Positions 1 through 8,729 are shown, numbered from the stretch's first letter. The stretch is DNA of 64,000 nt from Gemmatimonadota bacterium (GCA_016713785.1 JADJOM010000001.1:434001-498000), one strand, 5' to 3'. The notes: generated by a model from the letters alone, not told the origin. Made by a program: numbers and translations.

Positions 1-1917
1 CGGGGCCTTGGCAAGGTACAGGTTGGCGAGCGGGACCTCGTCGCGGCCGTGCTCCGCGCCGCCGGACACCCCGTTGTCTACCCCGCCGCCGCCCCACCGC
101 CCCGCCCGGTCGACGCCACGGGTACCGGCAAGACCATCCCGCCCGTGGCCGAGCCGGTGGCGCCCCTGAGCGGCATCCGCACCCTGGCTCCGACCCCCAC
201 CCTCGACAAGTTCGGCCGCGATCTCACCCAGGCCGCCCGGGATGGCAAGCTGCCCCCCTGCGTGGGCCGCGACACCGAGATCGAGACCATCATCGAGACC
301 CTCTGCCGCCGCACCAAGCGGAACCCGCTGCTGGTGGGCGCGGCCGGCACCGGCAAGACGGCCATCGTGGAGGGCATCGCCCAGCGGATCATCCGCGGCG
401 AGGTGCCGGCCCCGCTCCGGGGGGTCCGCCTGGTGGGGCTGCAGCCTTCCGCCCTGGTGGCCGGCGCGGGCATCGTCGGCGAGCTCGACAAGCGCGTCGG
501 CGCCATCCTGGCGGAGTCGGCGCAGGACGGGATCGTCCTGTTCATCGACGAGGTGCATGCGATCATGGGCGCGGGCGGGCGGGAGGGTACCGGCGACATC
601 TCCAGCATGCTGAAGCCGGCGCTCGCCCGGGGCGAGATCGCCTGCATCGCCGCCACCACCGACGAGGAGTACCGCCAGTTCATCGAGCACGACCGGGCGC
701 TCGAGCGGCGCTTCCAGCCCATCCGCATCCAGGAGCTCAGCCCGGAGCGCACCCTCGAGGTGCTCAAGGTGGTCCGGGATGACCTGGTGCGCGGCCGCTC
801 CATCACCGTCGCCGACGACGTGCTGGCGTGGCTGGTGGACATCGCCCGGCAGTTCATGCCCAACCGCCACTTCCCCGACAAGGCGGTGGACCTGCTCGAC
901 CAGAGCGTGGCCCACGGGGTGAGCCGCGGGCTCGGCGCGGTCACCCGGGCCGATGCCGAGACCGTCGTCAAACGCATGCTCGGCATCCCCACGCTGGAGC
1001 GCGCCCGGCTCGACGCGCTGCGTGCGCAGCTGGAGGAACGCCAGCTGCTCGATCACCTCGCCGCCGACCGGCTGGTGGGCCGGCTCGAGGTTACCAGCCG
1101 CGGCCTGGACCTGCACGCCGCGCGGCCCAACGCCATCATCGCCCTGAGCGGCCCGATGGCGGAGCGCGCTATGCCCCTCTGCGAGACCATCGCGGAAGGG
1201 CTCTACGGCGACCCCCGTCGTGTGGTGCGGATCGACTTCGCCCGTTTCCAGGACGACGCCAGCATCACCGCCCTCCTCGGCTCCCCGGCCGGGTACGTGG
1301 GGTACGAGGACCGGCATGCGCTCTATGCCCTCGCCGAGATGCCCTGGTCCGTGGTCCTCTGCGACCGGCTCGACCGCTGCCACCCGGCCGTCCTCGCCGC
1401 GTTCGCCCCCGCGCTGACCCAGGGAATGATTACCGACTTCCGCGGCCGCCGGATCTACCTGAGTGACGCGGTGGTGGTGATCACCGTGGCCAGCGAGGCC
1501 GGCCGGGAGATGGACACCATCGGGTTCGGTGTTCCGGCCGAACCGACGGTGGAGCGCCATGCGCCGGACCTCGCCGAGAGCATCGGGCGCGAGCTCGCGG
1601 GCATCGTTGACTTCAGCTTCAGCGAGGCCGCCGAGGCCGTGGCGCTGGGCAACGAGTGGATCACTGGCCGGCTGCTGCCGCAGGTCGCGGCGCGGCACCG
1701 GGAGCACGGGATCACGCTGGAATGGGACCCGTCGATCGTGCACTGGCTCGCCGCCGAGTGGTCGAGTTCCCGTGACACCACCGGGCTGGAGCAGCTGATC
1801 GAGCAGGAAGTCAGTCCGGCGCTGGTGCGCGCGCTCTACCAGGGCGCCGCGCCGGTGCCGAGCCGTTATGTCATCCGTCGGCAGCAGGCCAACCTGGTCA
1901 TCGAACGCCTGCCCTGA
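1..1917 (+). CDS. ClpB/ClpA-like double AAA+ protein with degenerate second ATPase domain (5' partial)
   Basis: The reading frame is open to the left edge, so the start lies outside the window; 638 codons are visible. The conserved lead-in LDKFGRDLTQAARDGKLPP and a first AAA+ domain with Walker A GAAGTGKT (nt 337-360) and Walker B LFIDEVH (about nt 538-558) identify the Clp/Hsp100 family. The second domain keeps the pore-loop motif GYVGYE (nt 1291-1308), but its Walker A has become GPMAERAM (nt 1150-1173) and its Walker B LCDRLD. Nucleotide binding and hydrolysis by domain 2 are therefore probably lost. No long ClpB-type coiled M domain is visible between the domains. It may form a complex with the downstream YbjN-like protein (inference). 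Family assignment is sure; the role (disaggregase, secretion ATPase or regulator) is unknown. Confidence 0.85.
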   Translation, partial: RGLGKVQVGERDLVAAVLRAAGHPVVYPAAAPPPRPVDATGTGKTIPPVAEPVAPLSGIRTLAPTPTLDKFGRDLTQAARDGKLPPCVGRDTEIETIIETLCRRTKRNPLLVGAAGTGKTAIVEGIAQRIIRGEVPAPLRGVRLVGLQPSALVAGAGIVGELDKRVGAILAESAQDGIVLFIDEVHAIMGAGGREGTGDISSMLKPALARGEIACIAATTDEEYRQFIEHDRALERRFQPIRIQELSPERTLEVLKVVRDDLVRGRSITVADDVLAWLVDIARQFMPNRHFPDKAVDLLDQSVAHGVSRGLGAVTRADAETVVKRMLGIPTLERARLDALRAQLEERQLLDHLAADRLVGRLEVTSRGLDLHAARPNAIIALSGPMAERAMPLCETIAEGLYGDPRRVVRIDFARFQDDASITALLGSPAGYVGYEDRHALYALAEMPWSVVLCDRLDRCHPAVLAAFAPALTQGMITDFRGRRIYLSDAVVVITVASEAGREMDTIGFGVPAEPTVERHAPDLAESIGRELAGIVDFSFSEAAEAVALGNEWITGRLLPQVAARHREHGITLEWDPSIVHWLAAEWSSSRDTTGLEQLIEQEVSPALVRALYQGAAPVPSRYVIRRQQANLVIERLP

Positions 1918-1945
1918 TCCCACCACCCCCACCGAGGAGAGCGCC

Positions 1946-2392
1946 ATGCCCCCGCAGTTCAAGACCGAAGCCCAGGGAAAGGTCTACGCCCGCGTCGCGC
2001 AGGTCCTGCAGGAACAGTTCGGGAAGCAGGCCCGGGCCAACGACGAGGCGCCGAGCTTCGCCATCCGTGCCGGCTCGGCCTTTTCCACCGTCGTGGTCAC
2101 GCCGATCAACGAGAAGGCCACGGTGGTGCGCGCCTACAGCTGGGTGGTGACGGGGGCGGAGAACACGCCGGAGCTCAAGCAGTACCTCCTGGAGGAGAAC
2201 TTCAACATGCGGTTCGGCGCCTTCGCGCAGGAGCCGGGCACCGGGGACATCCTGTTCACCCACGCCATCCTGGGCGAGGGCATGGACGTCGACGAGTTCA
2301 TGTGGACGCTGATGGCGGTATCCAATACCGCCGACGAGTACGACGACCAGATCGTCCAGCGGTTCGGTGGGCAGCGGGCGGTGGATCGCTAG
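1946..2392 (+). CDS. YbjN-like / type III chaperone-fold small protein
   Basis: A 148-residue soluble protein starting at ATG 1946, with a GAGGAGA ribosome site 5 nt upstream. It begins 28 nt after the AAA+ gene's stop, so the two are probably cotranscribed. It has no signal peptide. The alternation of short strands and helices, with acidic patches in the last third (about residues 110-140, VDVDEF-type and ADEYDDQIV stretches), resembles the YbjN/CesT-like chaperone fold. This assignment is by general pattern only. Proteins of this fold bind partner proteins, so it may be an adaptor of the neighbouring Hsp100 protein. A strong hairpin terminator follows. Confidence 0.6.
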   Translation: MPPQFKTEAQGKVYARVAQVLQEQFGKQARANDEAPSFAIRAGSAFSTVVVTPINEKATVVRAYSWVVTGAENTPELKQYLLEENFNMRFGAFAQEPGTGDILFTHAILGEGMDVDEFMWTLMAVSNTADEYDDQIVQRFGGQRAVDR

Positions 2393-2422
2393 CGCGGGAC
2401 GGTGGGGTGGGCCGGAACGCGG

Positions 2423-2448
2423 ACGGGTCAGCCAAGTGGCTGACCCGT
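2423..2448. terminator. Intrinsic terminator hairpin (bidirectional)
   Basis: A perfect 12-bp inverted repeat (ACGGGTCAGCCA / TGGCTGACCCGT) separated by 2 nt, forming in practice an 11-bp stem with a 4-nt loop, followed by TTTG. It lies between the AAA+/YbjN-like pair on the plus strand and tRNA-Asn on the minus strand, so it can end both transcripts. Confidence 0.75.
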
Positions 2449-2494
2449 TTGTCATGGGACCCTAGGCGGGGCCAGGTGGAGCAACTTGCGACAG

Positions 2495-2567
2495 CTCCCG
2501 AGGCAGGACTCGAACCTGCGACCCGCTGATTAACAGTCAGCTGCTCTACCAACTGAGCTACTCGGGA
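2495..2567 (-). tRNA. tRNA-Asn (anticodon GTT)
   Basis: A 73-nt cloverleaf on the minus strand. The acceptor TCCCGAG pairs with CTCGGGA, with G as discriminator. The D-arm contains GCTCAGTTGGTAGAGC and the T-arm GGTTCGAGTCC. The anticodon loop is CTGTTAA, giving anticodon GTT (Asn). The 3' CCA is not encoded, since the next three bases are CTG, and must be added enzymatically. Confidence 0.97.
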
Positions 2568-2576
2568 AGGCGCGAG

Positions 2577-2605
2577 AGAATACCATCGGCGTGGGCAGAG
2601 ATCAA
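2577..2605 (-). promoter_or_regulatory. Promoter of tRNA-Asn
   Basis: On the minus strand, a -35 box TTGATC (2605-2600) and a -10 box TATTCT (2582-2577) are separated by exactly 17 bp. The -10 ends 9 nt before the tRNA 5' end, giving a leader of only a few nucleotides. Confidence 0.65.
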
Positions 2606-2639
2606 GCGGGTGTGAGGGATGTCCAATAAACGCCAACAA

Positions 2640-2977
2640 CGCGACAGCATGCGTACATTCTAACGACACGTAATGGGCAAGGTCCGCCAGCTGGGCGCAT
2701 TCAGGCCTGCCGCGGCAGTATCGGCGCAAGGTGATGCGCTGGTTCCGTCGCACCAGCACAACTTGCTTAAGTCGAACTGGTGGAATCTCTTACCACGATT
2801 GTGAGTGCACACTATCACCATATTTTGCGCGAGCGAGCGCTCGCATTTGTGTAATCGCGGCTTTCGGTCAATACTACGCGTTTTTTCGATGCCAGTTTGA
2901 CACCTAAGTGGTTGTGGAAAATGCTTTTACAAGAAGTGGCACTACCGCCGATCGGCCCCCACCTTATCCTTGCTTCC
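2640..2977. other. A+T-rich non-coding stretch upstream of holB and tRNA-Asn
   Basis: No credible gene is visible. Base composition drops to about 45-50% G+C, in sharp contrast to the flanks. The stretch contains a perfect 12-bp palindrome, GCGAGCGCTCGC (2833-2844), and a TGTGGAAAA sequence near 2913 that resembles a degenerate DnaA box. It probably carries the promoter region of holB. A horizontally acquired remnant is possible but unsupported. Confidence 0.5.
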
Positions 2978-4054
2978 ATGACGCTCCACCCCCTCCTCGG
3001 TCATGTGACCGAACAGGACCGTGTGATCCGCGCCCTCAAGGAAGGGCGCCTCCCTCAGGGGCTCCTGATCACCGGTCCCGCGGGGGTAGGCAAGCAGCGC
3101 TTCGGGTTGTGGCTGGGTCAGGCAATCCTCTGCGAGGCCGAGACCCGGCCCTGTGGAACCTGCCAGTCCTGCCGGCAGGTCCTCGGGCTTGTGCACCCGG
3201 ACCTCCATTGGATGGTCCCGGTCCCGCGTCCCAAGGCCTCGGAGCCGGACAAGCAGGTGGAAGAGCTGGCCGAGACCCTGGGCCAGGTAATGGAGGAGCG
3301 GCGCCGGAACCCCGTGTATGAGGCGCCCGATGGCCTGGCGGGCCATTTCGTGGCCACCGCCCGCCTGTTGCAGCGCCGGGCCGCGCTGACCCCGGCCCAG
3401 GGCCGGCGGAAGGTGTTCCTGCTCGCTTTCGCGGAGCGGCTGGTGCCGCAGGAGTCGAGTCCGGAGGCAGCGAACGCGCTCCTCAAGCTGCTGGAGGAGC
3501 CGCCGGCCGACAGCCACTTCCTCCTCACGACGGAGGACGCGAACCGCCTGCTGCCGACGATCCGGTCCCGGCTGGTGCCGCTCCGGCTGGGACGGCTGGC
3601 GGACGCGGAAGTCGAGCGCTTCCTGGGGACGCACGCGGGCCTGGCCGGTACCGAGCTGCGGGAGCGGGTGCAGCGTGGCCGGGGATCGATCGGCCGGGCG
3701 CTGGCCGCGGGCGAGGCCGGCCAGAAGGCCGGACGGGCCGCCGAGGAACTGCTGCAGCTGGTGGTGGCCGGGCCGGGCGCGCGGGCCGAGCGGGCACTCA
3801 AGCAGGGACCCTTCGCCGCGCGGGGTGACTTCACCGCCATGCTCGACGCCCTGGCGGAACAGCTCTCCCGGCTGGCCCGCGGGGCGGACGGCGGCGGATC
3901 GGCGCACGAAGGGCCCCGTCGGCGGCCGGGCCTCGATGCCCTGGTGGAGGCGCAGGCCCGGGTGGCCGAGGCGCGGGACGCGGCGCAGGGCAACGTGAAT
4001 CCCCAGCTGCTGCTGGTGACGCTGACCGAGGACCTGGCGGAGGTGCTGGCGTGA
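2978..4054 (+). CDS. holB: DNA polymerase III subunit delta'
   Basis: A clamp-loader subunit that, with delta and tau/gamma, opens the beta clamp for loading on DNA. The 358-residue form starts at ATG 2978 (MTLHPLLGHV). An upstream in-frame start would only add residues from A+T-rich non-coding DNA. The P-loop-like GPAGVGKQ (residues 33-40) ends in Q rather than T/S, as expected for a non-hydrolysing delta' subunit. A zinc module uses Cys52, Cys59, Cys62 and Cys65. The ANALLKLLEEPP motif and a sensor-like TIRSR follow. Its TGA overlaps the GTG of moaC by 4 nt (GTGA), implying translational coupling. Confidence 0.93.
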   Translation: MTLHPLLGHVTEQDRVIRALKEGRLPQGLLITGPAGVGKQRFGLWLGQAILCEAETRPCGTCQSCRQVLGLVHPDLHWMVPVPRPKASEPDKQVEELAETLGQVMEERRRNPVYEAPDGLAGHFVATARLLQRRAALTPAQGRRKVFLLAFAERLVPQESSPEAANALLKLLEEPPADSHFLLTTEDANRLLPTIRSRLVPLRLGRLADAEVERFLGTHAGLAGTELRERVQRGRGSIGRALAAGEAGQKAGRAAEELLQLVVAGPGARAERALKQGPFAARGDFTAMLDALAEQLSRLARGADGGGSAHEGPRRRPGLDALVEAQARVAEARDAAQGNVNPQLLLVTLTEDLAEVLA

Positions 4055-4530
4055 GCCTGAGTCACGTGGATGAGGCCGGCCGGGCCCGCATGGTCGATGT
4101 GGGCGGGAAGGCAGACTCCCGCCGGACGGCAGTGGCGGAGGGTGTGGTCCGGATGAGCGCCGCGGCGTTTGCGCTGGTGCGGGATAACCAGGTGGCCAAG
4201 GGCGATGTGCTGCGGATCGCGGAGGTGGCCGGCACCATGGCCGCCAAGCGGACCAGCGACCTGGTGCCGCTCTGCCACCCGCTGCCGCTGGAGGTGGTGC
4301 GGCTCGAATGCACCGCCGAGGAGGCCCTGCCCGGGGTCCGGGTCGTGGCCACCGCGGTGACGACCGGCAAGACCGGCGTCGAGATGGAAGCGTTGACGGC
4401 GGTGTCGGTCGCGTGCCTCACCGTGTACGACATGGTGAAGGCGGCCGACAAGGCCATGGTGATTGATGGAATCCGGCTGCTGGAAAAGACCGGAGGAACC
4501 CGGGGCGACTGGCGCAGGGATCCGCGGTAG
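4051..4530 (+). CDS. moaC: Cyclic pyranopterin monophosphate synthase
   Basis: Catalyses the second step of molybdenum cofactor synthesis, converting 3',8-cyclo-7,8-dihydro-GTP to cyclic pyranopterin monophosphate in the cytoplasm. The 159 residues cover the whole family, with the MVDVGGK lead, the DLVPLCHPL block and the TGVEMEALTAV and YDMVKA blocks. The GTG start at 4051 is set by the 4-nt overlap with the holB stop. No other molybdenum cofactor genes are in the window. Coupling to holB looks like incidental compaction. Confidence 0.95.
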   Translation: MSLSHVDEAGRARMVDVGGKADSRRTAVAEGVVRMSAAAFALVRDNQVAKGDVLRIAEVAGTMAAKRTSDLVPLCHPLPLEVVRLECTAEEALPGVRVVATAVTTGKTGVEMEALTAVSVACLTVYDMVKAADKAMVIDGIRLLEKTGGTRGDWRRDPR

Positions 4531-4570
4531 GCGCGCGGCCCGGCCTCGAACCGGCTAACTGGAGGATAGC

Positions 4571-5260
4571 ATGCACAACGACGTCATCGATCCGCATGGC
4601 CGTGCCCGCTGGACCCGGCGCCTGCTCGCGAGGGGAGTGGCCCTGCTGGCCGCGACCCTCCTGATCAGCGCGCTCGCGGGGTCGAGCTCGGCGGCCCGCG
4701 CCGCCGATCCGCCGTCACCGAGCCTTGGGATGGTGGCCGATGAGGTACGCGCCATCAACCAGCGGCTGGAATCCACCCGCGAGGAACTGGCGGTGGCGCG
4801 CGCCCAGGTGGACCGCGCCGACGCGGTGATCCGCTACTCGGGGCGCTACCAGATCCCGGCGGACCTCGCCGCGGCCATCTACGACATCTCCCTGAGCGAG
4901 GGGGTCGAGACCGACGTGGCGTTCCGGCTCATCAAGATCGAGAGCAACTTCAAGCCGACCGCCCTCTCCAACAAGGGCGCCATCGGGTACACCCAGATCC
5001 AGGCGGCCACCGCGCGGTTCTACGAGCCGGGGCTGGGCGAGGACCAGCTGTACGAGCGGGACGTGAACCTGCGCCTCGGATTCCGCTTCCTCCGCGACCT
5101 CACCCGGCGGTACGGCGGCGACCTCGAGCTCGCGCTGGTGGCCTACAACCGCGGGCCGGGCAAGGTCGAGGAGATCCTGCTGCAGGGCGGCGACCCCTCG
5201 AACGGTTATGCCGAGGCGGTGCTCAAGGGTACCCGGCACGACTCGACCACCACGAACTGA
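4571..5260 (+). CDS. Secreted lytic transglycosylase (SLT domain)
   Basis: A peptidoglycan lytic transglycosylase acting in the periplasm. The 229-residue protein starts at ATG 4571, with GGAGGA 6 nt upstream. It has a long N-terminal region with a hydrophobic span at about residues 21-37 and an AARAA-type cleavage site near 45. A short coiled region (55-85) follows. The SLT domain carries the catalytic Glu124 in IKIESNFKP, then the GAIGYTQIQ and LALVAYNRGPG motifs. It converges with a second lytic transglycosylase gene across a strong terminator, so the two form a cell-wall remodelling pair in opposite orientation. Confidence 0.88.
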   Translation: MHNDVIDPHGRARWTRRLLARGVALLAATLLISALAGSSSAARAADPPSPSLGMVADEVRAINQRLESTREELAVARAQVDRADAVIRYSGRYQIPADLAAAIYDISLSEGVETDVAFRLIKIESNFKPTALSNKGAIGYTQIQAATARFYEPGLGEDQLYERDVNLRLGFRFLRDLTRRYGGDLELALVAYNRGPGKVEEILLQGGDPSNGYAEAVLKGTRHDSTTTN

Positions 5261-5283
5261 GCCGCGGCGCGGGACCGGAAACG

Positions 5284-5318
5284 GAACGGGCGGGCTCCCT
5301 CGGGGAGCCCGCCCGTTC
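5284..5318. terminator. Strong bidirectional terminator hairpin
   Basis: A perfect 15-bp stem (GAACGGGCGGGCTCC with its complement) and a 5-nt loop lie between two convergent lytic transglycosylase genes. There is no clear T-tract on either side. Confidence 0.8.
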
Positions 5319-5339
5319 GCGTACCCGGTCCGCCGGCGC

Positions 5340-7082
5340 TCAGGGGATACGGAGCCGGGCGCCGGCCTTGAGCACGTCCTGTTCGGCCATGCCGTTGGCC
5401 GTGCGCAGCGCCGAGAGCGTCACGCCGTAGCGCCGCGCGATCGTGGACAGGGTCTCGCCGCGGCGCACCACATGGGTCTGGCCGCTGGCCGCCGACGCGG
5501 TGGTCGAACGGGAGGTGGCGACGGGGGCGGCGGGCGCGGGCACCCGGATCACCTGCCCGGCCCGGAGCATCTCCCGCGAGCCCATCGCGTTGAGGGAGCG
5601 GAGCCGGGTGACCGTGGTGTGGTACCGCCCCGCGAGCTCCGAGAGCGTCTCCCCGCTGCGCACCCGGTAGCGGATCGTGGTCGACGACGACGCGGCCGAC
5701 CCGGTGCCAACCGCCGTGGCCGGCTCGGCCACGGTGGGCACGTAGCTGGTCGGGATGACCAGCCGGGTGCCGGTCCGCAGCCGCGTCAGGCGCACGCCGG
5801 GGTTCGCGTCCTGGATGAGGCGCGTGGTGACTCGGTAGAGCCGCGCGATGGTGGCCGCGGTCTGCCCGCGCGCCACGCTGTGCTCCACGAAGCTGACCCG
5901 GTCCTTGGTGGCGAGGGCGGCGTAGCGCGCCCCCACGCTGTCGCCTGTCCCGGCGGGGAGGCGGACCACGGCCTCCCGGCGCGGCGGGGTGACCAGGCGG
6001 AGGAAATGCGGGTTGAGCTCGCGCAGCGCGGCCACCGAGGTGTCCGCCAGGCGGGCCAGGACATCGAGCCCGGTCGCATCAGGCACCACGATCGAGTCGT
6101 AGGCCAGCGGCTCCACCTCGGGGGGCCGGACGAAGCCGTACTTCTCCGGCTGCTTGGCGATCAGCGCCGCCGCGATGAGCTTGGGGACGTAGTCCTTGGT
6201 CTCGCGCCGCAGGAACCGCGTGTCGTAGAGCCGGAAGAAGGCGGCGTCGGGGTTGTCTTCCTCGTCGTCCTCGTCGTCACCCAGCCGGCGGAGGCCCCGC
6301 CCCACCTTGCCGGCGCCCGCGTTGTAGGCCGCGGCCGCCAGGTACATCGAGCCGAAACGGTCCCGCAGGTCCGCGAGGTGGCGCGCGGCGGCGTCGGTGG
6401 CGCGCACCGGATCCCGCCGCTCGTCCACCCAGGAATCGATCCGGAGCCCGTAGAGCTTGGCGGTCCCCTTCATGAACTGCCACATCCCCGTGGCGCGGGC
6501 CCGGCTGACCGCGGTGTTCGAGTAGCCGCTCTCGATCAGCGCCAGGTACACCATGTCCTCGGGGACGCTGTTCTCGCGCAGCTTGGCGCGGATCATCGGC
6601 TCGTAGCGCGGCATGCGCTGCAGCCAGACGTTCATCCGCTCCCGCGCGGGACCCTGGAAGAAATCGAGGTAGTACTGCACCCGGGCATGGGTGCCGTACG
6701 TCTCGACGTCGATGTCGTAGGTGACTTCGCCGCCCGCGGCGTTGGCGCCGCCCGGCGTGGTGGAGGCCGCCCCGTCGTCGGCACCGCTGTCCAGCGGCTC
6801 CGGGTGGGACGTGGCCAGCTGCTCCAGAATGGCGGCGTCTGCGGCGGAATCGGGATCCACGACCGCGGGCTCCAGGCTGTCCGCGGCGAGGGAATCAGCC
6901 AGCTGGGCCGGCACGGCGGTGCTGTCGGCCACCGGCACCGCGGCCGTCACGGCTTCCGTCGCGGGAGCGACGGCGGGTTGGGGGGCGTCTGTCGGGGTGG
7001 GCGCCGGGGTCGGCCCCGGCCGCTGCCCACCGCCGCACGCCACCAGCAGTCCTGCCAGCACCCAGGAGCGCCATGCCGTCAT
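5340..7082 (-). CDS. mltD: MltD-type membrane-bound lytic transglycosylase with LysM repeats
   Basis: Cleaves the glycan backbone of murein. The 580-residue protein is a lipoprotein: the signal ends in the lipobox LLVAC, with Cys16 lipidated. An Ala/Pro/Thr-rich linker (about 20-120) follows. The SLT domain carries catalytic Glu184 in ALIESGYSN, then ATGMWQFM and AAAYNAGAGKV. Three clear LysM peptidoglycan-binding repeats end the protein; the last two start with YRVRSGETLSELA and HVVRRGETLSTIA, and a degenerate fourth may precede them. An acidic Asp/Glu insert (DDEDDEEDN) lies after the SLT core. It is a single-gene unit; the 250 bp upstream contain no gene. Confidence 0.93.
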   Translation of the reverse strand: MTAWRSWVLAGLLVACGGGQRPGPTPAPTPTDAPQPAVAPATEAVTAAVPVADSTAVPAQLADSLAADSLEPAVVDPDSAADAAILEQLATSHPEPLDSGADDGAASTTPGGANAAGGEVTYDIDVETYGTHARVQYYLDFFQGPARERMNVWLQRMPRYEPMIRAKLRENSVPEDMVYLALIESGYSNTAVSRARATGMWQFMKGTAKLYGLRIDSWVDERRDPVRATDAAARHLADLRDRFGSMYLAAAAYNAGAGKVGRGLRRLGDDEDDEEDNPDAAFFRLYDTRFLRRETKDYVPKLIAAALIAKQPEKYGFVRPPEVEPLAYDSIVVPDATGLDVLARLADTSVAALRELNPHFLRLVTPPRREAVVRLPAGTGDSVGARYAALATKDRVSFVEHSVARGQTAATIARLYRVTTRLIQDANPGVRLTRLRTGTRLVIPTSYVPTVAEPATAVGTGSAASSSTTIRYRVRSGETLSELAGRYHTTVTRLRSLNAMGSREMLRAGQVIRVPAPAAPVATSRSTTASAASGQTHVVRRGETLSTIARRYGVTLSALRTANGMAEQDVLKAGARLRIP

Positions 7083-7335
7083 GGGATGGTTGCCTTTCGC
7101 ATTGCGGATGGCGCCGCCCGTCCAGCGGGCGATGCCTCGGCTTGGTGGCGAGTGGGGGCCATGCCGGCCGGCCCCTGGACCCGGCCAGAACAGCTTGCAA
7201 GAAACCTGCGAGACGGGAAAAAGAGAACCCCATTTCGGCCGATCTTCGGCGTTACGGAATGGGACGCGGCTCGTCCACGCGAAATGAAATGGTCCGGGCT
7301 TTTCTCAAGATGCGGCGGGTGGGGTCCCGGTCGCG

Positions 7336-7758
7336 TCAGCGCATGAAGAACCGGTTGCCCAGGATGCGGTTGGTGGCGTTGAGGACGGCCAGGGCGGCGC
7401 CACGGGAGGGGTCGGCGTCGGGCGTAAGGAAGCAGCCGACCAGCCGCTGGGCATCGTTCTGGTTAGGCAGGGCCAGCGAGACGATGACCACGTTGGCGTC
7501 GAAGGCCCGGACGGCCTTCACCCCCAGGAGCTCGAACTTGAGTTCTCCCTGCACCGCCTTGGTGAGCGCGGTGACACAGGCCTCGGCGGCGCAGCGCAGC
7601 TCCCCCGCCTGGCTGGTCAGCCCCTCGGAGACCCCCTCGAACTCGGTGTTGTCGAGCCAGCTCAGCACCACCCGCGCGCGGCAGCGCCCGGTGGCCAGGC
7701 GGTCGAGGGCGAACTCGGCGAACTTGAGGCGATCCGGAAGACGGGGTTCGGCAGGCAT
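7336..7758 (-). CDS. Conserved hypothetical protein
   Basis: I do not recognise a family for this 140-residue soluble protein. It has a basic N-terminal helix and central alternating strands with paired Cys residues near 56-62 (RCAAEAC). It ends with the helical block AVLNATNRILGNRFF. There is no signal peptide and no catalytic motif that I can name. It is divergent from the serine hydrolase gene, separated by 50 bp. The codon pattern agrees with neighbouring real genes. Confidence 0.65.
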   Translation of the reverse strand: MPAEPRLPDRLKFAEFALDRLATGRCRARVVLSWLDNTEFEGVSEGLTSQAGELRCAAEACVTALTKAVQGELKFELLGVKAVRAFDANVVIVSLALPNQNDAQRLVGCFLTPDADPSRGAALAVLNATNRILGNRFFMR

Positions 7759-7808
7759 AGGGCGATAGGGCCTCGGCAGGTGCGACCATTCGGGAATACC
7801 TTACGGGT

Positions 7809-8720
7809 ATGCGAAAGCCGTGCCTCCTCTCCGTCCTGCTCGGGCCGCTCCTGTTCGGCGCGCCCCCGCTCGCCGGGCAGCAGATCGCCGCCCTGGAGAC
7901 CGAACTCCGGTCACGGATCGCCCGTGATACGGCGCTAGTGGCGGTGGCCTACTACGATCCGGTGACCCGCGACACCCTCCTCATCGAGGGCCTCACCCGC
8001 TTCCACGCTGCCAGCACCATGAAGGTCCCCGTGCTGATTGAACTGGGCCGCCGGATCGAGTCCGGGGAGTTCCGCTGGACCGACACGCTGCCGGTCCGGA
8101 ACCTCTTTCACTCGATGGTGGACGGCTCGGAGTTCCGCCTGGATCCCGCCGAGGACTCCGACGCCACGCTCTATGCCAGGGAGGGGAGCGGCGTGGCGAT
8201 CGCCGAGCTGGCGCGGTTGATGATCGCGCGAAGCAGCAACCTGGCCGCCAACCTGCTGATCGAGCGGCTTGCCCCCGCCCGCGTGAACGGCACGGCCCAC
8301 GCATTGGGCGCCGACTCGATCGCGGTCCTGCGCGGCGTGGAGGACGGCAAGGCCTACGCGCTCGGGCGCAACAACACCACGACGGCCCGCGACCTGGCCC
8401 GGCTGCTCGATGCCGTCGCGCGGGGGCGCGCCGCCGGCCCGGCAACCACCGCGGTGCTGCTGGAGCTGTTGCTGGCCCAGGAGTTCAACGCCGGGATTCC
8501 CGCCGGGCTGCCGCCGGGCGTCCGGGTGGCGCACAAGACGGGCGAGATCACCGGCATCACCCATGATGCCGCCATCGTCTACCCCGCGGCGCGCGGGCCC
8601 TACGTGCTGGTGGTCCTGACGCGGGGATTTACGGACCGGCGGGAGGCGGAACGGCTGATGGCGGAGCTGTCGGGAATCGTCTATCGCTGGGCGACGCGGC
8701 GCCCGGACCCGCGGGAATAG
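7809..8720 (+). CDS. Secreted serine hydrolase, class A beta-lactamase-like
   Basis: A 303-residue penicillin-recognising serine enzyme. The signal peptide occupies about residues 1-24, ending LAGQQ. The three active-site motifs are present: S69-T-M-K72, S142-S-N144 (in place of the SDN motif) and K243-T-G245. The length fits class A. The usual class A motif with the deacylating Glu is not obvious, so it may be a D,D-peptidase or a narrow hydrolase rather than a resistance beta-lactamase. No Shine-Dalgarno sequence is visible before ATG 7809. It converges with a small hypothetical gene 9 bp away. Confidence 0.82.
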   Translation: MRKPCLLSVLLGPLLFGAPPLAGQQIAALETELRSRIARDTALVAVAYYDPVTRDTLLIEGLTRFHAASTMKVPVLIELGRRIESGEFRWTDTLPVRNLFHSMVDGSEFRLDPAEDSDATLYAREGSGVAIAELARLMIARSSNLAANLLIERLAPARVNGTAHALGADSIAVLRGVEDGKAYALGRNNTTTARDLARLLDAVARGRAAGPATTAVLLELLLAQEFNAGIPAGLPPGVRVAHKTGEITGITHDAAIVYPAARGPYVLVVLTRGFTDRREAERLMAELSGIVYRWATRRPDPRE

Positions 8721-8729
8721 TGGTCGGGG

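Noticed and set aside
2640..2977. Replication origin in the A+T-rich stretch
   Set aside because: Only one weak DnaA-like box is visible, and dnaA, dnaN and gyr genes are absent from the neighbourhood.
5208..7346. 712-codon plus-strand frame opposite the MltD-like gene
   Set aside because: Translation is Arg/Gly/Pro/His-rich and without domains; the opposite strand has an intact SLT-LysM lipoprotein.
7809..8720. Antibiotic-resistance class A beta-lactamase
   Set aside because: The Ser-x-x-Lys and KTG motifs fit the superfamily, but the SDN motif is SSN and the deacylating Glu motif is not evident, so resistance cannot be claimed.
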